Numbered from the stretch's first letter, positions 7,531 to 18,692 are shown. The stretch is DNA of 64,000 nt from Deltaproteobacteria bacterium (GCA_016713665.1 JADJOR010000005.1:434001-498000); one strand, 5' to 3'. Made by a program: numbers and translations. The notes: generated by a model from the letters alone, not told the origin.

Positions 7531-8825
7531 GCAAGCTCGAGATCCAGTGGCCCGACGAAGCGGCGGAGCGCGTGCGCGCGGCCCAGGGACGCCTCGAACG
7601 GGCGGGCGTCGCGCTGCGCGCGCGCTCGCTCGCGAATCGGATCGGCGCGGTCGCGCGCGTCCTCGAGGACTGGACCCGCGCCGACTCGCCCTGGCGACGG
7701 GAGCTCGTCGAGTCCTTCTCGGCGACGAGCCCCTTCAGTCGCGGCACCGTCGCCGAGGGCCTCGAGAGCGCCCTGCGCGCCTGGGATCCCGCGCAGCTCG
7801 TCGCCGCCGCGGAGCGCGAGCTCGCCTGCGGCCTTCCCGGACCGGACGGCGGTCTACCGGCCCGGATGCTCGCGCCCTTCTCCTACACGGCGGTCCTCGC
7901 GGGCGGAACGATCCCGATGCCGACGCTGCTCACGTCGCTGCTGCCGCTCGTGCTCGGCTCGCCCGTGCTCCTGCGCGAGTCCTCGAAGGATCCAGTGACG
8001 GGCCGCCTCCTCGCGCGCTCGCTCGCCGCCCGCGACACGGATTTCGCCCGGGCCTTCGAGCCGATCGAGCTGCCGACGGAAGACGGCGATGCGCTCGCGA
8101 GCCTGCTCTCGGCGCCGTGTGTCGTGGCGACCGGCGGCGACGAGACGATGCGCGCGATCGCCGCGCGGCTCCGCGCCGATCAGCGCTTCGTCGCCTATGG
8201 TCATCGCGTCTCGATCGCGATCGTCGGCCCGCAGGCGACCGGCGAGCTCGAGCGGATCGCCGGCGCGATCGCCCTCGACGTCGCGCGCTGGGACCAGACG
8301 GGGTGTTTGTCGCCGATCGCCGTGCTGCTCGTCGGGCTCGGCGCGGAAGCCCGGCGCGACGTCGCGAGCGCCATCGCTCGCGCCCTCGACGCGCTCGCCA
8401 CGACGATGCCCCGCGGCGAGCTGCCGGTCGCGACCCGCGCGCTCCACGCCGCCGAGCGCGCCGAGGCCCGCATGCGCGCCGCCTCGGGGCGGGCGCAGCT
8501 CTTCGAGGGACGCGACTCGCTCGTCGTGCTCGAGGACGACGCGGAGCTGCGTCCAGCGCCGCTGCACCGCTTCCTCCGCCTGCTCCCGGTCGCGTCCGCC
8601 GAAGCGCTCCGCGTGGCCCTCGATGCGCTCGGGGCCCCGCTCTCGAACGTCGCCCTCGCGGGCTTTCCGCCCGAGAAGCGCCGCGAAATCGCAGCCGAGC
8701 TCGCGCGACACGGAGCGTCGCGCATCACCTCGCCGGGCCGCCTCCAGACGCCGCCCGTCGACTGGCCCCGCGACGGACTGCCGCTCTTCACGCCGCTGGC
8801 CCGCTTCGCATCGCAAGACGACTGA
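7527..8825 (+). CDS. LuxC-family acyl-CoA/acyl-protein reductase
   Basis: 432 residues. The ATG overlaps the luxE stop (ATGA). Family features are the aldehyde-dehydrogenase-like core with PFSYTAVLAGGTIPMPTLLTSLLP, VLLRESSKDP, VVATGGDETMRAI and the catalytic cysteine C260 in RWDQTGCLSPIAVLL. LuxC reduces an activated acyl group to an aldehyde with NADPH. The C-terminal region (SNVALAGFPPEKRREIAAELARHGASRITSPGRLQ) keeps the family pattern. Context: last gene of the aminotransferase-luxE-luxC operon. A plausible flow is carboxylate to acyl-enzyme to aldehyde to primary amine. Length and motifs are normal and nothing suggests decay. Confidence 0.88.
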   Translation: MSKLEIQWPDEAAERVRAAQGRLERAGVALRARSLANRIGAVARVLEDWTRADSPWRRELVESFSATSPFSRGTVAEGLESALRAWDPAQLVAAAERELACGLPGPDGGLPARMLAPFSYTAVLAGGTIPMPTLLTSLLPLVLGSPVLLRESSKDPVTGRLLARSLAARDTDFARAFEPIELPTEDGDALASLLSAPCVVATGGDETMRAIAARLRADQRFVAYGHRVSIAIVGPQATGELERIAGAIALDVARWDQTGCLSPIAVLLVGLGAEARRDVASAIARALDALATTMPRGELPVATRALHAAERAEARMRAASGRAQLFEGRDSLVVLEDDAELRPAPLHRFLRLLPVASAEALRVALDALGAPLSNVALAGFPPEKRREIAAELARHGASRITSPGRLQTPPVDWPRDGLPLFTPLARFASQDD

Positions 8826-8861
8826 CGCGAGCCCGCCGCGAAGCCGGCACGCGTCTCGCGC

Positions 8862-9380
8862 TCAGCGCTTCATCCGCATCGCGCCGAGGAAATCGCCCTT
8901 GCCGAGGGGCGCACCCTTCATGCGCAGGATGTCGTAGGCCGTCGCGGCGTGGAAATAGAAGTTCGGCAGCGAAAACGAGAGCACGAAGTCTTCGGCCACG
9001 AAGGGCAGCTTCATGTCGCCCAGCTGGAAGAGGATGTCGCGTCCCGCATGGCGGTCGATGTCGGCCGCCGAGAGACCCTTGAGCGTCTCCTGCGCCTCGA
9101 CGACCTGCTTCTGCAGCCCCGCATAGTCGAGACCGCCATCCTTCGGCGGGCTGAAGCGGCCGGACTCGAGGGCCTGGATCGTGCCCAGCGAGTGGTGGAG
9201 GACCGAGACGATCTGGAACCGGAAGGGCAGCATGTCCGGCGCGAGCCGGAGCTCGACGAGGTCCTTGGGGTCGATGCCGGCGGATTGGCAGTGGAGCCTC
9301 CCCTTCTCGAGGAAGCCGGCGACGGCTCCCAGGGTCTGCAGGTAGCTGGGCACACAAAGCGCGTACAAATTCGTCGACAT
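8862..9380 (-). CDS. DUF1993 family protein
   Basis: 172 residues, near the usual family length. The ATG at 9380 has an ideal AAGGAGG about 8 bases upstream. Family features are the N-terminal YALCVPSYLQTLGAVAGFLEKG, the central LAPDMLPFRFQIVSVLHHS, and the C-terminal FSLPNFYFHAATAYDILRMKG. DUF1993 proteins are predicted four-helix bundles resembling the DinB/metal-binding fold, with no assigned reaction. It is convergent with luxC (36-base gap). The 296 bases upstream, shared with the divergent XRE gene, hold no gene; a possible -10 TATGCT for the XRE gene lies at 9561-9566. Confidence 0.82.
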   Translation of the reverse strand: MSTNLYALCVPSYLQTLGAVAGFLEKGRLHCQSAGIDPKDLVELRLAPDMLPFRFQIVSVLHHSLGTIQALESGRFSPPKDGGLDYAGLQKQVVEAQETLKGLSAADIDRHAGRDILFQLGDMKLPFVAEDFVLSFSLPNFYFHAATAYDILRMKGAPLGKGDFLGAMRMKR

Positions 9381-9676
9381 GGGCTTGATCCTCCTTGGGC
9401 CGGGACTCTAGACCACGAACCTCGGCGAGGATGGCGCGGCCTGCCGGGCGGTCCGGGGGACTGTTCCCGATCGAGCACGGTCCTTCGATCACCGCGGGCG
9501 CTTCAGACTGCAGACCCCGAATAGTCCAATGGAACACCGACTCGCCTACTTGATTCTCCCTATGCTAGCCGCAGGCGGATCCTGACCGAGTGTCGATTCG
9601 ATCCGCCTGCCCCGCGGCTCGGGGCTGCCCATGGGAATCTGGCGCCTTGTACGACGTTCGGCTCGCATTGACGGAC

Positions 9677-10297
9677 ATGTCGCAACAGCTCAAGGCGTGC
9701 CGCGCCCAGGATGGATTGACGTTGCAGCAGCTCGCGACCCGCTGTGGCGTCGCGGCGAGCACGATCCACAAGATCGAGTCCCAGCAGATGGTGCCGACGG
9801 TCTCGGTGCTGTTGAAGATCGCGCGGGGCCTCGGCCGTCGACCCGAGGAGCTCGTCCGGGATCGCTATCGGGACGTCGGGGAGCCGCCGATCGAGCCCGG
9901 GCGGTCGGATGCCGGCGGCGCAGGCGAGGGGACGCAATACGATCGCGGGGTCGGTGCCTGGCGGATCGATTATGCGCGCGGTGAACGGCTCGACCTGATC
10001 ACCCTCGATCCGAGCCAACGCGCGATCCTGATCATCGAGCGCGGCCAGGCGGAGCTCGGGAGCCACCGCCGTCGGACCCGCCTCGGGAGCGGCGAATGCA
10101 TCGAGCTCCACGGAGAGCAGTTCGCCCTCTCGAGCGAGCCCGCGGATCCGGTCGCCGCGCTGCTGATCGTCTCGCCCGCCGGCCGCCTCGCGGAGGTCCT
10201 CGGGCCACCGAACGCCGCGCCCCGCCCCCATCCCCGGCCTTCGCTCCCGGCTTCGACCGAAGCCGCGGCCCACTCGGGCAGCCTGGCCTCCAGCTAG
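9677..10297 (+). CDS. XRE-family transcriptional regulator with cupin-like sensor domain
   Basis: 206 residues from the ATG at 9677 (MSQQLKACRAQDGLTLQQL). The longer frame from 9590 would add an unlikely leader. The helix-turn-helix covers residues 1-60 (LATRCGVAASTIHKIESQQ, VSVLLKIARGLG). A linker of about 30 residues follows. Then comes a cupin-like beta domain (IITLDPSQRA to the family-typical RLGSGECIELHGEQFALSS). This is the SutR/PuuR-type arrangement, in which the cupin binds a small ligand or metal. It ends in a Pro/Ser-rich tail. It lies immediately upstream of the suf operon in the same direction, but has its own spacing (247 bases), so a regulatory link to suf is only possible. Confidence 0.82.
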   Translation: MSQQLKACRAQDGLTLQQLATRCGVAASTIHKIESQQMVPTVSVLLKIARGLGRRPEELVRDRYRDVGEPPIEPGRSDAGGAGEGTQYDRGVGAWRIDYARGERLDLITLDPSQRAILIIERGQAELGSHRRRTRLGSGECIELHGEQFALSSEPADPVAALLIVSPAGRLAEVLGPPNAAPRPHPRPSLPASTEAAAHSGSLASS

Positions 10298-10452
10298 CGC
10301 AACGACGGCCAGCCACCCCGGCTGGACGCTCGACCGGCCAGACCGGCCCGCCCAACCCGGCCCCGCTGGCCGTCGATCCGACCGATCCGAGCTCGTGCGG
10401 TCCCGCGCCGATTCGACCCGATTCATCAATCCCGGCCGGAACTTGTCGCAAT

Positions 10453-10471
10453 CAGGACGATTTCGGTCCTG
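10453..10471 (+). promoter_or_regulatory. Inverted repeat upstream of the suf promoter (possible operator)
   Basis: CAGGAC, 7 bases, GTCCTG: a perfect 6-base dyad ending two bases before the -35 hexamer of the suf promoter. A candidate site for the Rrf2 regulator encoded directly downstream, by position only. Confidence 0.35.
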
Positions 10472-10473
10472 GT

Positions 10474-10502
10474 TTTACAGCACCACTTTGGTCCGATATA
10501 GT
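10474..10502 (+). promoter_or_regulatory. Sigma70-type promoter of the suf operon
   Basis: TTTACA (10474-10479), 17-base spacer, TATAGT (10497-10502), followed by GCGCCCC. Transcription would start near 10508, about 37 bases before the GTG of the Rrf2 gene. It lies in a locally AT-richer patch. This is the best promoter match seen in the window. Confidence 0.55.
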
Positions 10503-10544
10503 GCGCCCCGTTCCCAGCCCCGACTCGATCCGCGAGGAGGTCCC

Positions 10545-11027
10545 GTGTTCCGACTCAGCAAGACCACCGATTACGGCATCGTCTTGATGGCGCAGCTCGC
10601 GAGTGCGCCCGAACGGACCCCGCTGAACGCCCGCGAGCTGGCCCACTCCTCCGATCTCCCGATTCCGATGGTGAGCAAGATCCTGAAGGCCCTCGCCCGG
10701 GAGGGCCTCCTCGTGTCCCAGCGTGGCGCCAAGGGCGGCTACCACCTGGCCCGACTCCCGGAGGAGCTGACCGTCTCCGAGATGATCCGCGTGCTCGAGG
10801 GGCCGGTTGCGCTGACGGATTGTGCGATCGGGCCGGCCCTCTGCTCCCACGAGTCGCTCTGCACCGTCCGCGAGCCCTGGCAGCTGATCAGCCGCGTCGT
10901 CGAGAAGGCGCTGGCCGACGTGACGCTCGCCGACCTCGTGAAGCGGAGGGCGAACGGCTTCCAACCGAGCGTGAGTCCCGCGCTCCAGATCGAACGCGCC
11001 GCCGCGCCGCGCGAAGCGAGGGAGTAG
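10545..11027 (+). CDS. Rrf2-family SUF operon regulator
   Basis: 160 residues from a GTG at 10545 with GAGGAGG five bases upstream. The winged-helix DNA-binding part reads LSKTTDYGIVLMAQLA, then LPIPMVSKILKALAREGLLVSQRGAKGGYHLAR. Three cysteines (C93, C100, C106 in DCAIGPALCSHESLC) match the iron-sulfur ligand region of Rrf2 proteins such as IscR and the SUF-linked subgroup. Such regulators sense cluster status and repress the assembly operon. It is the first gene of the operon, 4 bases before sufB, behind a good promoter with an adjacent dyad, so autoregulation is likely. The assignment to the SUF-specific subgroup is based on overall similarity and context. Confidence 0.9.
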   Translation: MFRLSKTTDYGIVLMAQLASAPERTPLNARELAHSSDLPIPMVSKILKALAREGLLVSQRGAKGGYHLARLPEELTVSEMIRVLEGPVALTDCAIGPALCSHESLCTVREPWQLISRVVEKALADVTLADLVKRRANGFQPSVSPALQIERAAAPREARE

Positions 11028-11031
11028 CCCG

Positions 11032-12546
<1,515 letters not shown>

Positions 12547-12599
12547 CCCGAAGACCGGCCCGCCGCGGCCCGCGAGACAGACGCGAAGAAAGACCCGAA

Positions 12600-13369
<770 letters not shown>

Positions 13370-13373
<4 letters not shown>

Positions 13374-14680
13374 GCACCGCCATCGACTCGCTCGTCCGCC
13401 TGCGCGAGCGCTTCGCGAAGGACGGCCCCGGCTGGCTCGTCGCGAAGCGCGACGAGGCCCTCGCCGCCTTCCTCGAGGCCGGGCTCCCGACGCGACGCCT
13501 CGAGGCGTGGAAGAGCACGAACCTGGCTCCGCTCGCGGCCCTCGAGTTCGCGCGGATCGCGCCGACCGGCGTCGCGACGATCGACGCGAAGCTCGCCGCC
13601 TCGCTGCCCGCCGGCGTGCGCGTCCGCAGCCTCGCCGAAGTCCTGCGCACCGAACCCGATCGCCTCGCCGGCCGCCTCGGTCGTCTCGCCGACCCGAAGA
13701 AGAGCGCGCTCGTGGCGCTCCAGACCGCCTGCCTCGAGGACGGCGTCGTCGTCGAGCTCGACGCGGGCGTGTGTCTCGCCGAGCCGATCCGGATCCGCTT
13801 CCACTCGAGCCCCGACGTCTACGATCGGCCGAGCGCGGCGTTCCCGCGGCTCCTCGTCGTCGCCGGCGAGGGCAGCGAGGCGACGATCTTCGAGGATTTC
13901 GACTCTGCGGGGGCTGCGCGTCGCGCGGCCCCAGGCTTCACGAATCACGTAGCCGAGCTGCTGCTCGCCTCCGGCGCCCGCATCGAGCTCGTCCAGGTCC
14001 AGGCCGAGCCCGCGCCGCGCGTCCACTTCACGAGCGTCCATGCCGAGGTCGAGCGCGGGGCACACTTCGCGAGCCACGTCGTCACGCTCGGGAGCGGGCT
14101 GCTTCGCAGCGAGCTCGACGTGCGCCTGCTGGCGGCGGGGGCGGAGACGGTGATGAACGGCTTCTTCCTCGGCCAGGACGCGGCCCACGTCGATCATTTC
14201 ACGACCGTCGACCACGCCGCGGCCCATTGCACGAGCGCCCAGGAATATCGCGGCGTCCTCGCCGATCGCTCGAAGGGCGTCTTCCGCGGGCGCGTGATCG
14301 TCCGACCCGGCGCCCAGAAGACCGACGCGCGCCAGTCGAATCCCAATCTCCTGCTCTCCGACGAGGCCGCCATCGATACCCGCCCCCAGCTCGAGATCTA
14401 CGCCGACGACGTCCGCGCGAGCCATGGCTCGACGATCGGTCAGCTCGACGCCGACGCGCTCTTCTTCCTGCGCGCGCGGGGGATCGGCGAGTCGGAGGCC
14501 CGCGTGCTGCTGACGCGCGCCTTCGCCCAGACGATCGTCGACGCGATCCGCGACCCGGAGCTGCGTGGCGAGATCGGCGCGCGCGTCGAGCGCGCGCTCG
14601 CCGGCCTCGAGTCGGTGTCGGCCGACAGGTCGGGGGCCGGCGGCGCTGCGCCGGCGCCGGAAAAGGGAGGTCGACGATGA
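13370..14680 (+). CDS. sufD: Fe-S cluster assembly protein SufD
   Basis: 436 residues from a TTG start overlapping the sufC stop (TTGA), preceded by GGGAGG. SufD pairs with SufB and helps iron entry. Family features are LPTRRLEAWKSTNL at the N-terminus, the beta-helix core (FLGQDAAHVDHFTTVDHAA, then GVFRGRVIVRPGAQKTDARQ), NLLLSDEAAIDTRPQLEIYADDV with the functional histidine region RASHGSTIGQLD, and the C-terminal ARVLLTRAFAQTIVD. A Gly/Ala-rich tail of about 25 residues is extra. It overlaps the sufS start by 4 bases. Confidence 0.95.
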
Positions 14681-15897
14681 GCTTCGACGTCGCCTCGATC
14701 CGCAAGGATTTTCCCATCCTCGGGACGCGCATGCGCGGCAAGCCGCTCTGCTACCTCGACAGCGCCGCCAGCGCCCAGAAGCCGCAGGTCGTGATCGACG
14801 CGATCTCCGACTTCTACTCCCGCCACTACGCGAACATCCACCGCGGCGTCTACCAGCTCTCGGCCGACGCCACGCGGCGTTACGAAGAGGTGCGCACGCG
14901 GGTCGCCCGCTTCATCGGCGCCCCGGATCCGCGCGAGATCGTCTTCGTCCGCAACGCCACCGAGGCGATCAACCTCGTCGCCCGAAGCTTCGGCGAAGCC
15001 GAGATCGGCAAGGGCGACGAGATCGTGCTGACCGCGATGGAGCACCACGCGAACATCGTCCCCTGGCAGATGCTCGCCGAGCGCCGCGGCGCGCGCCTGC
15101 GCGTGGCCGAGATCCACGACGACGGGACCCTCGACGTCTCGAGCCTCGAAGGTCTGCTCGGCCCGCGCACCCGACTGCTCGCGTTCGCCCACGTCTCGAA
15201 CGCCCTCGGCACGCTCAATCCCGTCCGCGAGATCACGGCGATGGCCCGGGCCCGGGGCATCACGACCCTCGTCGACGGCGCCCAGGGCGTCCCGCATGCC
15301 AAAGTCGACGTCTCGGCTCTCGGCTGCGATTTCTACGCCTTCTCGGGCCACAAGCTCTTCGGCCCGAGCGGCGCCGGCGTCCTCTACGGTCGCCTCGCGC
15401 TGCTCGAGGCGATGCCGCCCTTCCTCGGTGGCGGCGACATGATCGAACGCGTCTCGTTCAAGGGGACGACCTACGCCCCGGCGCCCCAGCGCTTCGAGGC
15501 TGGTACCCCCGACATCGCCTCCGTGATCGGCCTCGGCGCCGCCATCGACTATCTCGAAGGCATCGGCATGGAGCGGATCCAGGTCTACGAACAGTCGCTG
15601 CTCGCCTACGCGACCGATCAGCTCGCGAAGGTCCCCGGGCTCCGCCTCGTCGGCACCGCCCGGGAGAAGGCCGCCGTCCTCTCCTTCGTGCTCGAGGGCG
15701 TTCATCCCCACGACATCGGGACCGTCCTCGACGGCGAGGGCATCGCCATCCGCGCCGGCCACCACTGTGCACAGCCGCTGATGGAACGCCTCGGCCTGCC
15801 TGCGACGGCCCGCGCCCCGCTCGCCTTCTACAACACGACCGACGAGATCGATCGACTCGTCGCCGCCCTCGACAAGACGCGCGCGCTGTTCGCCTGA
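14677..15897 (+). CDS. sufS: Cysteine desulfurase SufS (class II)
   Basis: 406 residues. The ATG at 14677 overlaps the sufD stop and has GGGAGG upstream. It is a PLP enzyme that takes sulfur from cysteine and hands persulfide to SufU. The PLP lysine is K226 (AFSGHKLFGPSG). The persulfide cysteine is C364 in RAGHHCAQPLM, the class II (SufS) form of the loop. Other conserved parts are YLDSAASAQKP, IHRGVYQLSADAT, MEHHANIVPWQ and VDGAQGVPH. It is followed 38 bases later by sufU, its usual acceptor. Confidence 0.97.
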   Translation: MSFDVASIRKDFPILGTRMRGKPLCYLDSAASAQKPQVVIDAISDFYSRHYANIHRGVYQLSADATRRYEEVRTRVARFIGAPDPREIVFVRNATEAINLVARSFGEAEIGKGDEIVLTAMEHHANIVPWQMLAERRGARLRVAEIHDDGTLDVSSLEGLLGPRTRLLAFAHVSNALGTLNPVREITAMARARGITTLVDGAQGVPHAKVDVSALGCDFYAFSGHKLFGPSGAGVLYGRLALLEAMPPFLGGGDMIERVSFKGTTYAPAPQRFEAGTPDIASVIGLGAAIDYLEGIGMERIQVYEQSLLAYATDQLAKVPGLRLVGTAREKAAVLSFVLEGVHPHDIGTVLDGEGIAIRAGHHCAQPLMERLGLPATARAPLAFYNTTDEIDRLVAALDKTRALFA

Positions 15898-15935
15898 GAT
15901 CCGAACGCGCCGCGACACAGGAACCGAGAGACCCG

Positions 15936-16391
15936 ATGGACGACCTCCGAGAGCTCTACCAGGCCACGATCCTCGAGCACAACAAGCGCCCGCGGAACTT
16001 CGCGAAGCTCGAGCATGCGACCCACGAAGCGGACGGCCACAACCCGCTCTGCGGCGACGCGCTGACCCTCTACGCCCGCGTCGACGAAGACGGACGACTC
16101 TCGGAGGTCGCGTTCCAGGGCTCGGGCTGCGCGATCTCGAAGGCGTCGGCGTCGCTCATGACCGAGCACGTGAAGGGCAAGACGATCGACGAGGTGAATG
16201 CGGATTTCGAGCGCTTCCACGCGCTGCTGACCGCCCCGCCCGGCGAGACGCCTTCGGCCGAGGGGCTCGGCAAGCTCGCCGTGTTCTCGGGCGTGCGCGA
16301 GTACCCGGTGCGGGTGAAGTGCGCGACTTTGGCCTGGCATGCACTGAAGGCGGCGCTCGAGGCCCGGGGCGAGACGGCGAAGACCGAATGA
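15936..16391 (+). CDS. sufU: SufU sulfur transfer protein
   Basis: 151 residues. A zinc-dependent SufU accepts the SufS persulfide by exchanging a zinc ligand. The ligand cysteines are visible in NPLCGDALTLY (Cys and Asp), QGSGCAISKASASLM and VRVKCATLAWHALKAAL. The region between the second and third cysteines is of SufU length (longer than in IscU), with GLGKLAVFSGVREYP as the SufU hallmark. The position after sufS fits SufU rather than an IscU-type scaffold. The ATG at 15936 has only a weak ribosome site (ACCGAGAG). Confidence 0.93.
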   Translation: MDDLRELYQATILEHNKRPRNFAKLEHATHEADGHNPLCGDALTLYARVDEDGRLSEVAFQGSGCAISKASASLMTEHVKGKTIDEVNADFERFHALLTAPPGETPSAEGLGKLAVFSGVREYPVRVKCATLAWHALKAALEARGETAKTE

Positions 16392-16497
16392 GTCGCGCGC
16401 GGCGAACGCGCGCGCCGGATGGGAACGAGGCGGACATTCGATGTGGGAATGGCTTCGGAGTCGGCGTGAGAGACGGCGTCGGGAAGAGGAGGACCTC

Positions 16498-16953
16498 ATG
16501 AGCAGCGAGCACGAGATGGACCAGAAGGCGGAAGTCCTCGATCTGACGAACGACGGACAGGGCGCGGATGCGAGCCGCGGAAACGGCGCGCCGGGCTCGA
16601 CCGCCCTCCCGACCGACGACGTGTGGTCCGGCAAGGGGCTCTCGCCGGCGATGCAGATCCGCGATCGCGTCATCGCCGTCCTCAAGACGGTCTACGACCC
16701 CGAGATCCCGGTCGACATCTACGAGCTCGGCCTCGTCTACGGCGTCGACGTGACCGACGACGGCGAGGTCCACATCACGATGACGCTGACCTCGCCGATG
16801 TGCCCGGTCGCCGAGACGCTGCCGCCCGAGGTCGAGGAGAAGGCGCGCGGCGTACTCGGCGTGAAGGACGTCGCGCTCGATCTGGTCTGGGATCCGCCGT
16901 GGACGATCGACATGCTGTCCGACGCGGCGCGCCTCGAATTGAACCTGATGTAA
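16498..16953 (+). CDS. sufT: SUF accessory protein SufT (MIP18/DUF59)
   Basis: 151 residues from the ATG at 16498, which has AGAGGAGG five bases upstream. An ATG at 16441 would add 19 Arg/Glu-rich residues and lacks such a site. The DUF59 core starts at about residue 60: VIAVLKTVYDPEIPVDIYELGLVY, then ITMTLTSPMCPVAETLP with the conserved cysteine, and LVWDPPWTIDMLSDAAR. SufT takes part in cluster maturation or repair. The preceding 50 residues are a polar leader. It ends the canonical suf set. The MFS gene begins 30 bases later. Confidence 0.92.
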   Translation: MSSEHEMDQKAEVLDLTNDGQGADASRGNGAPGSTALPTDDVWSGKGLSPAMQIRDRVIAVLKTVYDPEIPVDIYELGLVYGVDVTDDGEVHITMTLTSPMCPVAETLPPEVEEKARGVLGVKDVALDLVWDPPWTIDMLSDAARLELNLM

Positions 16954-16982
16954 CGGAAGCGGATGCCCGGGGCGGGACCTCG

Positions 16983-18197
16983 TTGACCGGATTCACCGTC
17001 GCTTCGTTCCTCGCCTTCGGCGCGCTGCTCGTCCTGTACGGCTCGACCGGGAGCGAGCTGCGGGCCGCCCTCGATCTCAGCTACGCCGATCTCGGGCTCC
17101 TCGGGGCGTGCCTCTCCCTCGGCCTCGGGGTCGGCATCGTACTGGCCGGACCGCTCGTCGACCGCCTGCCGCGGCGGCCGCTCTACGTGGCGGCGTGCGG
17201 CTGCGTCCTCGTCGCCTGCGCCGTGCTCGGGCCCTGGACCGGCTTTCGCGGGCTGATGTTCTCGACGATCCTGATCGGGTTTGGCGCGGGCTTCTACGAG
17301 ACGATCCTGAACGCGCTCGTCGTCGAGACCCACGGCGCCCAGGCCCCGCGCCGCCTCGTCTTCATCCACTGTGGAGCGACGCTCGCCGCCTCGCTCGCGC
17401 CGCTCTTCTTCGAGGTCCTGCGCGAGAGCATCGAGCTCGCCTGGTACGACACCTTCCGGATCGCGGGCGCCGCCCACCTGCTGCTGATCGGCGCCGCGTC
17501 GTTCGTCCCCATGCCAGCGGCCCCTTCGCGCGAGGCGACCGCCGGCATCGACACGGCACGCTCGACCCGCGAGCCGTCCCCCGTTCTCACGTCGACCGCC
17601 GCGGCAGGGACCGCCGAGGCGTCGCCGGTCGGTGTCGCCGGCGAGCCCGTCGAGGATCGACTCGCCTTCGCCGCCCTCTGTCTCGCGACCTTCGCCTACG
17701 TCGGCGTCGAGTCCGCGCTGACCCTCTTCGTCGCCGACCATGCCCGCACCGATCTCGGCCTCGACGCCTCCCGCGCCGCAGGCACGATCAGCGCCTTCTG
17801 GACGGGGCTCCTCGTCGGCCGCCTCGGCGTCGGCCTCGCCCCGCGCGCGCCGGGCGCCGGCACGACCGCGGCGCTGGCCGCCCTCGCCGCAGCGATCGTG
17901 TTCGGGTTCGGAAGCGGCTGGATCTCGCCTCCCGAGCTCGCGATGGCCGGAACCGGCTTCTTCCTGGGCGGCGTGTTCCCCGTGATGATCGGCCTCGCAG
18001 GTCAGGCGCTCCCGAAGACCGCGGGCCTCGCGGTCGGCCTCGCCGGCGGGCTCGGCTCGCTCGGCGGCTTCGTCGTCCCCTGGATCACGGGCGCTCTCGC
18101 CGCGAGCGGCGGTCTCTCGAGCGCGCTCGCCGCGCTCTCGGGCTGGCTCGGGCTGCTCGTCGCGGGGGCGGCATTCGTGCGCCTGCGGCGACGCTGA
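16983..18197 (+). CDS. MFS transporter
   Basis: About 404 residues from a TTG at 16983 (LTGFTVASFLAFGALLVLYG). No ATG or GTG gives a better start without overlapping sufT. Twelve hydrophobic segments fall in two groups separated by a polar linker at about residues 180-225 (rich in Ala/Thr/Glu). LAGPLVDRLPRRPLY is the loop 2-3 MFS motif (G-x-x-x-D-R-x-x-R-R). The second half has GLLVGRLGVGLAPR in the equivalent place. The substrate is unknown; the overall pattern resembles the FucP/sugar-type or generic MFS_1 clans. It may be read through from the suf operon because only 30 bases separate them, but a link to iron-sulfur metabolism is not shown. Confidence 0.85.
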   Translation: MTGFTVASFLAFGALLVLYGSTGSELRAALDLSYADLGLLGACLSLGLGVGIVLAGPLVDRLPRRPLYVAACGCVLVACAVLGPWTGFRGLMFSTILIGFGAGFYETILNALVVETHGAQAPRRLVFIHCGATLAASLAPLFFEVLRESIELAWYDTFRIAGAAHLLLIGAASFVPMPAAPSREATAGIDTARSTREPSPVLTSTAAAGTAEASPVGVAGEPVEDRLAFAALCLATFAYVGVESALTLFVADHARTDLGLDASRAAGTISAFWTGLLVGRLGVGLAPRAPGAGTTAALAALAAAIVFGFGSGWISPPELAMAGTGFFLGGVFPVMIGLAGQALPKTAGLAVGLAGGLGSLGGFVVPWITGALAASGGLSSALAALSGWLGLLVAGAAFVRLRRR

Positions 18198-18224
18198 CGC
18201 GTCGAGATCGAGGCCAGCCCGCCT

Positions 18225-18692
18225 TCATTCGCACGGCTCGGGCACGACCTCCTGGAGCACGATCCGCATTCCGAGATGATCGTCGAAGCCGGCGTGGAGG
18301 ATCGAGAAGCGCTCCCCGTCCGACAGCTTTCGCTCGTCGACCTCGTCCGCGCTGATCGGCTTGCGGAAGAGCAGGCGACCGCCGTGGGCGGTGAACGACG
18401 AGACGACCTCTTCGATGTTTCGAACGTCGTAGACGACGGCGTAGACGCCCTCGCCCCGCTCGACGAGAAACCTCCGTGCCGCGTCCGACATGGTCCCCGT
18501 CTGGTAGGCCGGGGTCATCACCTCGACACCGCCGTGCCACGAGACCAGGACCTTGAGCCCGAGATCCGCGAGATCGAGCTCGTCGAGGGGGACTCCGATC
18601 ACCTTCTCCCAGAACGCCCGGACCGCGGGCCAGCTCTCCGGCCATACGCACCACACGACGTGATGAACCCCGCGCCCTCCTCCCGTCGCCAT
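18225..18692 (-). CDS. VOC (glyoxalase/bleomycin-resistance fold) protein
   Basis: 155 residues from the ATG at 18692 (MATGGGRGVHHVVWCVWPES). The VOC fold shows as HHVVWCVWPESWPAVRAFWEKVIGV, the first beta-alpha-beta unit with a metal-type histidine, and the later GEGVYAVVYDVRNIEEVVSSFTAHGGRLLF. It ends with an acidic residue region near VLQEVVPEPCE. The family includes dioxygenases, isomerases and resistance proteins, and no reaction can be assigned. It lies 89 bases downstream of the SnoaL-like gene on the same strand. Confidence 0.78.
   Translation of the reverse strand: MATGGGRGVHHVVWCVWPESWPAVRAFWEKVIGVPLDELDLADLGLKVLVSWHGGVEVMTPAYQTGTMSDAARRFLVERGEGVYAVVYDVRNIEEVVSSFTAHGGRLLFRKPISADEVDERKLSDGERFSILHAGFDDHLGMRIVLQEVVPEPCE

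Noticed and set aside
10298..10544. A 202-residue minus-strand frame covering the Rrf2 gene and its promoter
   Set aside because: The plus-strand Rrf2 gene has a strong ribosome site and full family match. The antisense frame has no recognisable content.
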